Assembly: GCA_964522605.1 (NCBI GenBank)
Contig: CAZFWV010000362.1
Location: 1 to 6,864, forward strand
Reading direction: 5' to 3'
Origin: CAVZLD01 sp964522605
GTDB lineage: Bacteria; Planctomycetota; Planctomycetia; Pirellulales; Pirellulaceae
Length of the DNA: 6,864 nt
The translations under genes were made by a program, and so were the position numbers. Shown in pieces: positions 1 through 6,616 of the stretch. Positions within the stretch are counted from its first letter, which is position 1, and each line of letters starts with the position of its first letter. The notes under the pieces were generated by a model that was not told the DNA's origin, made no database searches, and saw only the letters and a program-made list of their open reading frames with translations.

Positions 1-75
<75 letters not shown>

Positions 76-390
76 TTTCGAGGGTTTTTCCCCTTCTGCC
101 GCGTCACCCGACAGAGTGATTTTGTGTGTCCTGTCCATGACGTGCAGGCACCTAGCATAGCATCCACGATCCATCCGCATAAGTTCAATCCCGCGACAGG
201 CGCCCCGTCCCTGTGGTGGTTGGGATCAATCGCTGGAAATCGCGCTTCTGGACGCTCCAGCCGACGCCGGGATCCGCCACAGCGGTCGAACGCATGTTGC
301 TCCAAAACGGAGTGCCGCCAATGGCTCACGGCCTATGGATCTGTACGACGTCAATTTAGGTCCGCGTTGCCGAAGGAACGGCGCAGAAAC
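76..390. other. intergenic stretch with no recognised gene
   Basis: This is the upstream side of the minus-strand tRNA gene, so the tRNA promoter should lie in its first 100 bases, but I could not assign convincing -35 and -10 boxes. Open frames cross it on both strands. Their translations are rich in arginine, serine and proline, resemble no family I know, and have no ribosome-binding site. I see nothing else here. Confidence 0.5.
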
Positions 391-532
391 ACGGCTCAGA
401 AGCAACTTCCTCGTTTCACCGAGCGGGCGTCGCCCCGCGGGGAGGGGGAATCTTCCGCGGCCCGCTGGGCACGCGGTGAAACGAGAGGATCGAGATGCCG
501 AAGTTGTTTCTGAGTCATTCTGAGTCATCCCT
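391..532 (+). repeat. palindromic intergenic repeat, copy A (partner of 2940-3071)
   Basis: Its 99-base core (407-505) matches the reverse complement of 2957-3055 without gaps, with about nine mismatches counted by eye. Weaker similarity runs outward to ACGGCTCA at one end and CATCCCT at the other. The element is self-complementary: CTCGTTTCACCG at 410-421 pairs perfectly with 474-485, and a nested arm at 432-441 pairs with 461-470 at 9 of 10 positions. Compared with copy B it carries an extra 10 bases, a local tandem duplication of TGAGTCATTC/TGAGTCATCC around 511-530. It has no transposase and looks like a MITE- or REP-like non-autonomous repeat. Transcribed, it would form a long hairpin. 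The spurious reading frames across it share the peptide KREDRDAEV with those across copy B. Confidence 0.85.
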
Positions 533-543
533 AAGTGGTTTTC

Positions 544-627
544 ATGAAGCAACTTATGGCTGTGCTTCGTCGGGGCGGGGACTTCTTTGACGTCGCCTTC
601 TGGATACCGAGAGTACCATATTGGTGA
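544..627 (+). other. 27-codon ORF in frame with the downstream glycosidase-like gene
   Basis: An ATG at 544 opens 27 codons (beginning MKQLMAVLRRGG and ending in WIPRVPYW) that stop at TGA 625-627. It is exactly in frame with the gene starting at 667, which is 39 bases beyond this stop. There is no clear Shine-Dalgarno before the ATG, and the peptide has no convincing signal-peptide core. It could be a chance frame, a short leader peptide, or the eroded 5' end of a once longer reading frame. I cannot choose between these from sequence alone. Confidence 0.2.
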
Positions 628-655
628 TTCTTGCCGACGATTGCACTCAGATTGC

Positions 656-661
656 AGGAGG
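656..661 (+). promoter_or_regulatory. Shine-Dalgarno AGGAGG that fixes the start at 667
   Basis: A perfect AGGAGG lies 5 bases before the ATG at 667. It is only 2 bases from the in-frame GTG at 664, which is too close, and it lies downstream of the possible TTG start at 631. It therefore supports 667 as the initiation codon. Confidence 0.85.
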
Positions 662-666
662 ACGTG

Positions 667-2823
667 ATGGGCTGTTTCGAAACAACGATCCGCAGCGCGA
701 TCATCTTCGCGACGATGGCTCCAGGATTGTGCGTTCGAGGTGAGAGGCTGGAGGTCGACTTCCGTCACGCGCCACCGGAATGGCAAGCGTCGATCTGCCT
801 TCCGGATGATCCCCACAAGACGCTTGTCGATCGCAGCGGCGAGTTGCTTTATCACTACGGTCAGGGGGGACGGGAATTTGGCACGCGAGTGTCCGTGTCG
901 GTTGCGGAAGACGCTCAATGGATCCGTCAGAAATTGCACTCGGCACGAGTTCCCATCGTGCAGACAATGCGCGATGCCGCTGGCCTTCGGATCGTAGAGG
1001 AGGCGTTCGCCGTCACCGATCTGCCTGACCTGGACGGAAAGCTGACGCCCCAGGCAATCCTCACGATCGAAGATGCAACGTTTGGTGGTCCGTCACGCAA
1101 TGACCTCATCCTGGTGGAGATCACTAACACGTCGGATGAAATCAAGACGATTCGACCAACGCTTGTCGTGGATACCTCACTGCAATTCGAGGAACGTCTT
1201 GCAGAACAAAAGTTGGTCGTTCAAGGTCACGACACGATCACCGCGTCGCGGAAGATGCTGGACGTCCAGAAGGTCGACGAGACTCGTCGCATGGTCCGCT
1301 TGGAGGAGCTTGCGATTGAATCCGGAGAGCGAGCCGTGTTCTTCGTCGTTTTCAGCAGCGGCGGACCGCTCGTGATTGAGCCCAAAACTCTCGATCAGGC
1401 GATCACGTACCGTGAACGAGCGGTTCGGTATTGGCAGACGCTTCCTTTACCTTGGGATCGCATTCAAGTACCTGATGCTCCCATCCAGTCGCTGATCGAA
1501 GCGTCCATTCGCAACATCTGGCAGGCGCGTGAGATGAAGAATGGATTGCCTGCCTTCCAGGTGGGGCCGACCTGCTATCGAGGTTTGTGGATCGTGGACG
1601 GCGCGTTCCTGCTCGAGTCGGCGACGATGCTGGGAGCTGGTGAGCAAGCTCGTAATGGCGTCAAGTACACGCTCACGTTTCAACAGGAAGATGGCCGCTT
1701 TGAAATCATTCCGGGTTACCACAAAGAAAACGGCATCGTGATCTGGACGTGCCTGCGGCATGCGCAGCTGACGCAAGACAAGCGTTGGCTGGCATCCGTC
1801 TGGCCCACAATCGAGAAGGCAATGAACTACATTGCCCGCCTCCGCGATCAGTCTTTAGAGAACGATGAAACCTTGGACGATGGTCTCATCCCACCAGGTT
1901 TTCCCGACGGAGGGCTCGGCCCACAGTACTGTTATGAATTCACCAATACCTACTGGAATCTGGTGGGCGTGCGGGCAGCCATTCAGGCGGCGAAGTGGCT
2001 CGGGAAAGACGAGCAGGCTGCCCGCTGGCAGGCGATGTACGATGACTTTTACCGTACTTTCCGCCAGATTGCGAACCGCGATCTGCGCGTCGACGCGCAC
2101 GGCAATGCGTATCTGCCAACCTATATGGGCGAGGCCGGCACAACGATCCTTCCGCAAAAGGCTCAGTGGGCGTTCTGCCATGCTGTGTATCCGGGGCAGC
2201 TCTTTGAGCAGGACGATCCGTTCGTCGCCGGGAATCTCTCGATGCTGCGAGCAACCGAGCGAGAGGGTATGGTCTTTGGCACGGGCTGGGATAGTGCGGG
2301 GCTGTGGAATTACTTCGCGTCGTTCTACGGACACGCTTGGTTGTGGCTCGGTGACGGTCCGAAAGCGGCAGAGACGCTGTATGCCTTTGCCAATCATGCC
2401 GCGCCAATACTGGCCTGGCGTGAAGAACAGTCGCTCACAGGCGAAGAATACCGCAAAGTCGGAGACATGCCACACAATTGGGCAAGCGCTGAGTTCATTC
2501 GATTGGCCGTCCACCTGCTCGCACTGGACCGGGGCGATGAACTTCACTTGCTTGAGGGTCTGCCGACCGAGTGGACAGGCCCCGGGATGAACACGCGACT
2601 GCGCGGCATCGCAACCCCCTTCGGGCCGCTGACGATGGAACTGAGGATCGCGGACGATGGCCAAACAGCTCAGCTTCGCGTCGAGGCATTGTCCGATCCG
2701 TCATGCAGCGAAGTCGTCGTGCATCTGGGGCACTGGGCAGCGAGCGATACGGATGCCATGATCCGTCTGGACCCGCGGAAAGATAACCAGTGCCAGATTG
2801 CCATTCACCCAGACCCAGACTGA
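667..2823 (+). CDS. six-hairpin glycosidase-like protein (GH15/GH63/GH78-type fold), specificity unknown
   Basis: This 718-residue protein has the two-part layout of clan-type six-hairpin glycosidases. A beta-rich N-terminal half (about 1-290) is followed by an alpha/alpha-barrel domain (about 290-640) and a short beta-rich tail. Landmarks in the barrel are R-G-L-W-I-V-D-G at 305-312, E-D-G-R-F at 341-345, P-G-Y-H-K-E-N-G at 349-356, D-D-G-L-I-P-P-G at 404-411 and G-D-M-P-H-N-W-A-S-A-E-F at 599-610. The last resembles the closing barrel motif of rhamnosidase- and glucoamylase-like enzymes. Asp/Glu residues in the 311, 341-346 and 404-405 stretches are candidate catalytic acids, but I cannot assign them. 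It probably hydrolyses a glycoside, substrate unknown. The start rests on the AGGAGG at 656. The N-terminus shows no convincing signal peptide, so the protein is cytoplasmic or has lost its export signal. The gene stands alone, flanked by inverted repeat copies A and B. Gene existence is near certain; the fold call is good and the function is open. Confidence 0.85.
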   Translation: MGCFETTIRSAIIFATMAPGLCVRGERLEVDFRHAPPEWQASICLPDDPHKTLVDRSGELLYHYGQGGREFGTRVSVSVAEDAQWIRQKLHSARVPIVQTMRDAAGLRIVEEAFAVTDLPDLDGKLTPQAILTIEDATFGGPSRNDLILVEITNTSDEIKTIRPTLVVDTSLQFEERLAEQKLVVQGHDTITASRKMLDVQKVDETRRMVRLEELAIESGERAVFFVVFSSGGPLVIEPKTLDQAITYRERAVRYWQTLPLPWDRIQVPDAPIQSLIEASIRNIWQAREMKNGLPAFQVGPTCYRGLWIVDGAFLLESATMLGAGEQARNGVKYTLTFQQEDGRFEIIPGYHKENGIVIWTCLRHAQLTQDKRWLASVWPTIEKAMNYIARLRDQSLENDETLDDGLIPPGFPDGGLGPQYCYEFTNTYWNLVGVRAAIQAAKWLGKDEQAARWQAMYDDFYRTFRQIANRDLRVDAHGNAYLPTYMGEAGTTILPQKAQWAFCHAVYPGQLFEQDDPFVAGNLSMLRATEREGMVFGTGWDSAGLWNYFASFYGHAWLWLGDGPKAAETLYAFANHAAPILAWREEQSLTGEEYRKVGDMPHNWASAEFIRLAVHLLALDRGDELHLLEGLPTEWTGPGMNTRLRGIATPFGPLTMELRIADDGQTAQLRVEALSDPSCSEVVVHLGHWAASDTDAMIRLDPRKDNQCQIAIHPDPD

Positions 2824-2939
2824 ACACCGTCCAAGACCTCACGATCTTGGCGAGTGAATCCCTGGTCTCAGAAGGCTCCAAGCCAACGCGGCCATGAACG
2901 CGCGGCACTGAGCCGGCGGGTCGCACACCGCAGATGCCG
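2824..2939. other. convergent intergenic segment, weak dyad only
   Basis: Just after the glycosidase-like stop codon, CCAAGA at 2831-2836 can pair with TCTTGG at 2845-2850 across an 8-base loop. No T-run follows, so this is not a convincing intrinsic terminator. Transcription ending is more plausibly helped by the large hairpin of repeat copy B further on. No gene is seen here. Confidence 0.4.
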
Positions 2940-3071
2940 AGGGATGACGCAAGTATAACTTCGGCATCTCGGTCCTCTCGTTTCACCGTGCGCCCAGCGG
3001 GCCGCGGAAGATTGCTCCTACCCGCCGGGCGACGCCCGCACGGTTAAACGAGGAACTTATTCTTGAGCCGT
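2940..3071 (-). repeat. palindromic intergenic repeat, copy B (inverted partner of 391-532)
   Basis: This element lies between two convergent genes, ends 2 bases beyond the 3' end of the propeller gene, and is oriented opposite to copy A. It is strongly self-complementary. The outer arms 2977-2992 and 3037-3052 pair at 15 of 16 positions. Nested arms 2992-3001 and 3021-3030 pair at 9 of 10. A further dyad at its outer end pairs AGATGCCGA (2932-2940) with TCGGCATCT (2961-2969). As RNA on either strand it would form a branched or long hairpin, so it may act as a two-way transcription barrier or 3'-end stabiliser; that role is inference. There is no transposase, and no target-site duplication can be confirmed from two copies. 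Confidence 0.85.
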
Positions 3072-3073
3072 CC

Positions 3074-4372
3074 CTAGCTGTCGGACTGCGTACGATCGTC
3101 TGTCTGGCGGATGTCGTAGCAGGACAAGGTCTCGTGAAAACGCAGATACAGTCGGCCGTCACAGATGACCGGATGGGCCCAGACGTCTTTGCCCTCGGCG
3201 AATTGAAAGCTGCCGACGGTTTCGAAGCCGTCGTCGGTTGGCTTCTGCAAGGTCATCAGGCCGCGCTCGGTCAGACAGTAGAAGTGGCCATCCGCGAAAA
3301 TGAGCGAACCGCCCGCCAGTTCCGACAGGACACGCTGCTCACCCGTTGCGGCATCGACCTCCACCCAGCCGCGTGCTTCACCGCGACTCGACGCGGCGTA
3401 GACCTGACCCGCAATACAGATCGAGCTTCCGTGACTGATTGAGAGCTGTTTGGTCCAAGTTCGCTCGGCCGTGGTTCCCGCCAGTCGAACTCCAAAAATT
3501 CCGCCAAAGCCACGGCTGACGTTGGTCAGCACGACCTCGTTCTTGCCCAGCACGGGGATTGTCGAAACGGTGTTCTTGGGATCCAGTTGCGCCACTTTCC
3601 AGCAGAGCTCACCGGTTGCCGCATCGACAGCGAAGGCGTTCTTGATCGCGCTGTTGATCAGCAGGTTTCGACCGTCGATGCGGACCAGAATCGGCGACGC
3701 GTAGGACGGCTCTTCCTCTTCTAATGCAGGTGTTGCCCACACGGTCTCGCCCGTCTGTTTGTTCAGCGCGACGACCAGACCTTTCGCGCCACACGGAGTG
3801 GCAAACACCAGGTCCCCGAACACCAACAGCGATTCACTCAGACCCCAGGTGATGTTCTTGCCCTCGAACCGCTCGAGCACATTGACCACCCATTGTTCCG
3901 CGCCCGTCTTGGCATCCAAGCACACGAGACGGCCGTGGGCGTTCATGTGATACAGTTTTCCTTCGTCATACGTACACGCGGACCGGGCGCCCGGATAGGA
4001 TTGTTTCCACGCGGCCCCATTCTTGACTTGCCAACGCAGCTCGCCATCGGGCGAAAATGCTCGGATGACGAGATCCTCTTCCTCGTCCCCCGTGATGTAG
4101 ACCGTATCGTCAACGACGATGGGCGCCGAATACCCGCGTCCGATGTCCGACACGGTCCACAGGCATGCTGGTCCCTCCTCCGGCCAAGAACTTCGCAGAC
4201 CGGTCTCGTCACTGATCCCATCGCGGCGGGGACCGCGCCACTGCGGCCAATCTTCGCTGTCGCTGCCGAGCAGCACGGGAGCTTGCTCTTGCGCGGACGC
4301 AACCCAGGGGAGAAAGAACGTCGCCAGTACGAACGACAGAATGAATGTGCGAGGGGATCGGATCGCGTGCAT
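3074..4372 (-). CDS. secreted PQQ-like beta-propeller repeat protein
   Basis: This 432-residue protein begins with a Sec signal peptide: basic residues at 5 and 8, a hydrophobic core at about 10-24, and likely cleavage after A-S-A at 25-27. The planctomycete hallmark W-P-Q-W-R-G-P-R-R-D-G follows at 42-52. The rest is a series of propeller blades of the PQQ_2 / BamB-like type, recognisable by repeats such as RAFSPDGELRW, VCLDAKTGAEQW, VALNKQTGETVW, AVDAATGELCW and EVDAATGEQ. Relatives are numerous in planctomycetes, and most have no assigned reaction. I see no quinoprotein dehydrogenase or kinase domain, so a structural, binding or scaffolding role outside the cytoplasm is as likely as catalysis. 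The start is supported by GGAGG (plus-strand CCTCC at 4380-4384) 7 bases upstream. It converges with the glycosidase-like gene across repeat B and diverges from the lactonase gene. Confidence 0.93.
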   Translation of the reverse strand: MHAIRSPRTFILSFVLATFFLPWVASAQEQAPVLLGSDSEDWPQWRGPRRDGISDETGLRSSWPEEGPACLWTVSDIGRGYSAPIVVDDTVYITGDEEEDLVIRAFSPDGELRWQVKNGAAWKQSYPGARSACTYDEGKLYHMNAHGRLVCLDAKTGAEQWVVNVLERFEGKNITWGLSESLLVFGDLVFATPCGAKGLVVALNKQTGETVWATPALEEEEPSYASPILVRIDGRNLLINSAIKNAFAVDAATGELCWKVAQLDPKNTVSTIPVLGKNEVVLTNVSRGFGGIFGVRLAGTTAERTWTKQLSISHGSSICIAGQVYAASSRGEARGWVEVDAATGEQRVLSELAGGSLIFADGHFYCLTERGLMTLQKPTDDGFETVGSFQFAEGKDVWAHPVICDGRLYLRFHETLSCYDIRQTDDRTQSDS

Positions 4373-4379
4373 GTTTTTT

Positions 4380-4384
4380 CCTCC
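4380..4384 (-). promoter_or_regulatory. Shine-Dalgarno GGAGG of the propeller gene
   Basis: On the minus strand, GGAGG is separated from the ATG at 4372 by 7 A-rich bases. This is a textbook spacing and supports the start that places the signal peptide at the N-terminus. Confidence 0.8.
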
Positions 4385-4446
4385 GGGAAATTTTCCAGCT
4401 GATCTGCCGTTTTCTTGACGTTCTTGAGGTTTTCAAGCCGTCATTT

Positions 4447-4514
4447 GGGAGGGCGAGGTTGCTGCCGAGCCGGCCTCCGTCGCCTCCGTGGCTCGGCGGA
4501 AGCCTCGCCTTCCC
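4447..4514. repeat. palindromic repeat (GGCGAGG...CCTCGCC type)
   Basis: A 25-base left arm (4447-4471) and a 25-base right arm (4490-4514) are complementary at 21 positions, with one of the differences a G-T wobble. The 18-base loop contains CCTCCGT twice. It lies between two divergent genes. Palindromes of this GGCGAGGCTTCCGCCGAGCC-like kind recall interspersed repeats I associate with planctomycete genomes, but I could not check copy number here. It is unrelated in sequence to repeats A and B. As a DNA cruciform or RNA hairpin it sits in the leader or upstream region of either gene, so it could affect their expression; that is inference. Confidence 0.8.
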
Positions 4515-4583
4515 GGTCTCGGCGTGCGTTCTCGTGTGATTGGAAACCACCGCTACTCTAGGGGAGTCCGAGGAGTGTGGCAA

Positions 4584-4614
4584 TTGGTGACGACGGGAAC
4601 GCTTTGGGTACAAT
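4584..4614 (+). promoter_or_regulatory. possible sigma70-like promoter for the lactonase-family gene
   Basis: TACAAT at 4609-4614 differs from TATAAT at one position and lies about 40 bases before the ATG at 4657. TTGGTG at 4584-4589 could serve as a -35 box, but the 19-base spacer is longer than the preferred 17. It is the best candidate in this gap, though weak. Confidence 0.3.
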
Positions 4615-4656
4615 CCGAAGTACCAGGCGATCAACAACCTCCCCCGGACGGTAACC

Positions 4657-5928
4657 ATGCATCGACGTGATCTCTCGCGACGCGCGTTTCTGAAAGCTGT
4701 GGCGACTTGGGCCGGAACGGCGACTCTTGGGGGCGGATGGTCCGCCACCCACGCGGCGGCGGGTTCGGCCGGCCTGATGGCCTACGTCGGGACGTTCAGT
4801 TCACCGCTGCGCGATGTTTTGCCGACGCAAGTCGATCTGCCACCGGGCAACGGGCGCGGGATTCACCTGTTTCGGGTGGATCGCGAAACGGGCGCCATGC
4901 AGCCGGACGGCGTCGTCGAGATGGGAACGAGTCCGAGTTGTTTGGCCCGCAATGTCGCGGGGACTCGATTGTATTCCGCGAACGAAACGGCACGCATCGG
5001 TCCCGATGGGGTCGGCACCGTCAGTTCGTTCGCAGTCGATCCGACGAGCGGTCAACTGCGGCTGCTGAATACGGTTCCCTCCGGAGGAGCCGGACCGACG
5101 TACGTGAGTCTGCATCCGTCCGAACGGTTTTTGCTGGTGGCCAACTATTTCGGCGGCTCCGTGGCCGTCGTGCCGATCCGCCCGGACGGCAGTCTCGACG
5201 AAGTCGTTGACCTCAAGATCGATGAGGGCCAGCTCGGGCCCACCCGCGCGACGAATGCGCCGCCCGGTAGTTTTGCGATCAGTGGGCATGATCGCACGCA
5301 TGCGCACATGATCCAGTCCGACCCCTCCGGACGTTTTGTCCTACACGTCGACTTGGGCCTGGACCGCATCTTCGTCTGGCAGTTCGATGCACGAACAGGA
5401 CGGCTGACCGCCAATGAACCGCCGTCGTTTGCACTGCCTGCTGGCGACGGGCCGCGCCATTTCTTCTTTCATCCGAATGGTCGCTGGCTCTATTCGATCC
5501 AAGAAGAGGCGTCGACGGTCGCGTTGTTCGACTACGACTCCGACACGGGCCGGTTGGCTGTTCGAGAAACGGTTTCCACGTTGCCCGAAGGGTTCGCGGG
5601 ATCCAATTTTTGCTCCGAGATCCTTGTTTCCGCCGATGGGCGATTCGTGTACGCGGGCAATCGCTTGCACGACAGCATCGCGATCTTCTCGATCGACTCG
5701 GACGGTGGTTTGACCTATCTCGGCGAAGAATGGACCCGTGGCAACTATCCGCGCAGCTTCAGCATCGACCCGTCGAGCCGATTCCTTTATTGCTGCAACC
5801 AGCGGAGCGATCACGTGACCGTGTTTGCGATCCATGCCGAGACGGGCCGACTGCAGTTCACGGGGCATTACGTCCCGGTCGGAAATCCTTCGGTCGTGCT
5901 GTTTGTCGACCTCGCCGAGCGTGGTTGA
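4657..5928 (+). CDS. Tat-exported lactonase / 6-phosphogluconolactonase-family beta-propeller
   Basis: This 423-residue protein opens with a twin-arginine signal (S-R-R-A-F-L-K-A within the first 15 residues, then a hydrophobic Ala/Gly-rich stretch), so it should be folded and exported through Tat. The mature part is a seven-bladed propeller of the lactonase family (YbhE / carboxy-cis,cis-muconate cyclase type). Landmarks are PTYVSLHPSERFLLVANYFGGSV, T-H-A-H at 214-217, G-P-R-H at 265-268, the acidic pair E283-E284, and P-R-S-F at 365-368 followed by a final blade. In relatives, the His, Arg and Glu of these motifs line the proposed active site. Cytosolic E. coli Pgl hydrolyses 6-phosphogluconolactone. 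An exported protein is unlikely to do that job, so a different lactone or sugar substrate is more plausible. No strong Shine-Dalgarno precedes the ATG; the Tat motif position supports the start. Family confidence is high; substrate unknown. Confidence 0.92.
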   Translation: MHRRDLSRRAFLKAVATWAGTATLGGGWSATHAAAGSAGLMAYVGTFSSPLRDVLPTQVDLPPGNGRGIHLFRVDRETGAMQPDGVVEMGTSPSCLARNVAGTRLYSANETARIGPDGVGTVSSFAVDPTSGQLRLLNTVPSGGAGPTYVSLHPSERFLLVANYFGGSVAVVPIRPDGSLDEVVDLKIDEGQLGPTRATNAPPGSFAISGHDRTHAHMIQSDPSGRFVLHVDLGLDRIFVWQFDARTGRLTANEPPSFALPAGDGPRHFFFHPNGRWLYSIQEEASTVALFDYDSDTGRLAVRETVSTLPEGFAGSNFCSEILVSADGRFVYAGNRLHDSIAIFSIDSDGGLTYLGEEWTRGNYPRSFSIDPSSRFLYCCNQRSDHVTVFAIHAETGRLQFTGHYVPVGNPSVVLFVDLAERG

Positions 5929-5948
5929 GCCCCGTGCGGAAAAAAAGA

Positions 5949-5974
5949 AACCCGCGAAGCATCCTTCGCGGGTT
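5949..5974 (-). terminator. factor-independent terminator of the 6041-6610 gene
   Basis: A perfect 11-base stem (5949-5959 with 5964-5974) closes a 4-base loop. On the minus strand it is followed by a T-rich tract, the complement of the A-run at about 5940-5950, which is the signature of an intrinsic terminator. It lies some 65 bases past the stop of the small minus-strand gene. On the plus strand a C-rich tract follows the stem, so it would be a poorer terminator for the lactonase-family gene, although the hairpin could still help. Confidence 0.88.
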
Positions 5975-5984
5975 ACCCCCCCGT

Positions 5985-6010
5985 AGCAACCGCCGTTGGG
6001 GACGGTTGCT
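5985..6010. other. second stem-loop in the convergent gap
   Basis: AGCAACCG at 5985-5992 pairs perfectly with CGGTTGCT at 6003-6010 across a 10-base loop. It sits between the stop of the small minus-strand gene and its main terminator. It has no T-run on either side, so it is probably an accessory 3'-end structure and not a terminator in its own right. Confidence 0.45.
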
Positions 6011-6040
6011 CGATTCTTGGGTCGCTCCACCGAGCGTCGC

Positions 6041-6610
6041 TCAGTAGTTGCAACCGATTCCTGTATCGACGTTGCCCACCATGTGCAGGTGATTGTGGTC
6101 GATGTAGATGACTTCAATCGAGTCTTCGTCGGTCAGGGTGTGAGGCACTGGCCAGCCAATCCGCTTCACCTCGGTGAAGTAGATCTTGCACTTGTAGTGA
6201 GCATGATGCAGTTGAGCCGGTCCAATCAGCGGGTAGAACCGCGGTGGATCGACGTAGTCGGCGATCAGATCCTTGCGAATCACGACGTTATTCCGCTGCA
6301 CCTCATGCAAGAACGGGAATCCGCCTTCGACCGGATGGCTCCGTTCCAGAACCCGCATGATCTCATCGTCGCTCGGCGGATCGAGGGCCTGGACCGGTCC
6401 TCCCGCCGTGATCGGACCGAGAATCGGGACGCGCTCGTATCGTTCGTGTTCCCAAAACTCATCTTCTTCCTGATCCTGGAAAAACGGGCTGACCGGGATC
6501 GGGACCACCGAGATGCCCATGTGGGGCCCCCAGTGCATGCAGCCGCCGCTCGCCAAGACCGCCGACAACACGAGCCCGCTTGCGATCGATTTCAGCCACT
6601 TGCTCGACAT
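6041..6610 (-). CDS. exported small protein of unknown function, possible lipoprotein
   Basis: This 189-residue protein has an N-terminal export signal: lysines at 4 and 7, then a hydrophobic stretch at about 9-20. It ends in A-S-G-G-C, with Cys24 as a possible lipidation site. The lipobox is not canonical because -3 is Ser, so a plain Sec signal is an alternative. I do not recognise the family. The middle is acidic and proline-rich (Q-E-E-D-E-F-W-E-H-E-R-Y around 46-57), and the C-terminal part looks like a compact domain. It holds two histidine clusters, L-H-H-A-H at 134-138 and D-H-N-H-L-H at 171-176, and ends G-I-G-C-N-Y. The start is backed by GAGGA (plus-strand TCCTC at 6617-6621) 6 bases upstream. 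It is a single gene with its own terminator at 5949-5974. Confidence 0.85.
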   Translation of the reverse strand: MSSKWLKSIASGLVLSAVLASGGCMHWGPHMGISVVPIPVSPFFQDQEEDEFWEHERYERVPILGPITAGGPVQALDPPSDDEIMRVLERSHPVEGGFPFLHEVQRNNVVIRKDLIADYVDPPRFYPLIGPAQLHHAHYKCKIYFTEVKRIGWPVPHTLTDEDSIEVIYIDHNHLHMVGNVDTGIGCNY

Positions 6611-6616
6611 GATTAT

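Noticed and set aside
587..619. TTGACG as a -35 box for the glycosidase-like gene
   Set aside because: The nearest -10-like hexamer (TACCAT at 614) is 21 bases away, too far for a normal sigma70 promoter, and no better -10 box is seen.
226..939. Long minus-strand open frame (237 codons)
   Set aside because: It overlaps the 5' part of the glycosidase-like gene and repeat A, is rich in Arg and Ser with no family resemblance, and has no ribosome-binding site. It is a frame shadow in GC-rich DNA.
1855..2664. Minus-strand open frame of 269 codons inside the glycosidase-like gene
   Set aside because: It lies wholly antisense to a gene with clear domain motifs and shows no recognisable fold or start signal.
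2831..2850. Short hairpin after the glycosidase-like gene as intrinsic terminator
   Set aside because: The stem has only six pairs and an 8-base loop, and no T-run follows.
391..3071. Inverted repeats considered as the ends of an insertion sequence
   Set aside because: The enclosed gene is glycosidase-like, not a transposase, and no target-site duplication is evident at the outer edges.
5341..6117. Minus-strand open frame of 258 codons crossing the convergent gap
   Set aside because: It runs through the terminator hairpin and antisense to the lactonase-family gene, with low-complexity basic composition.
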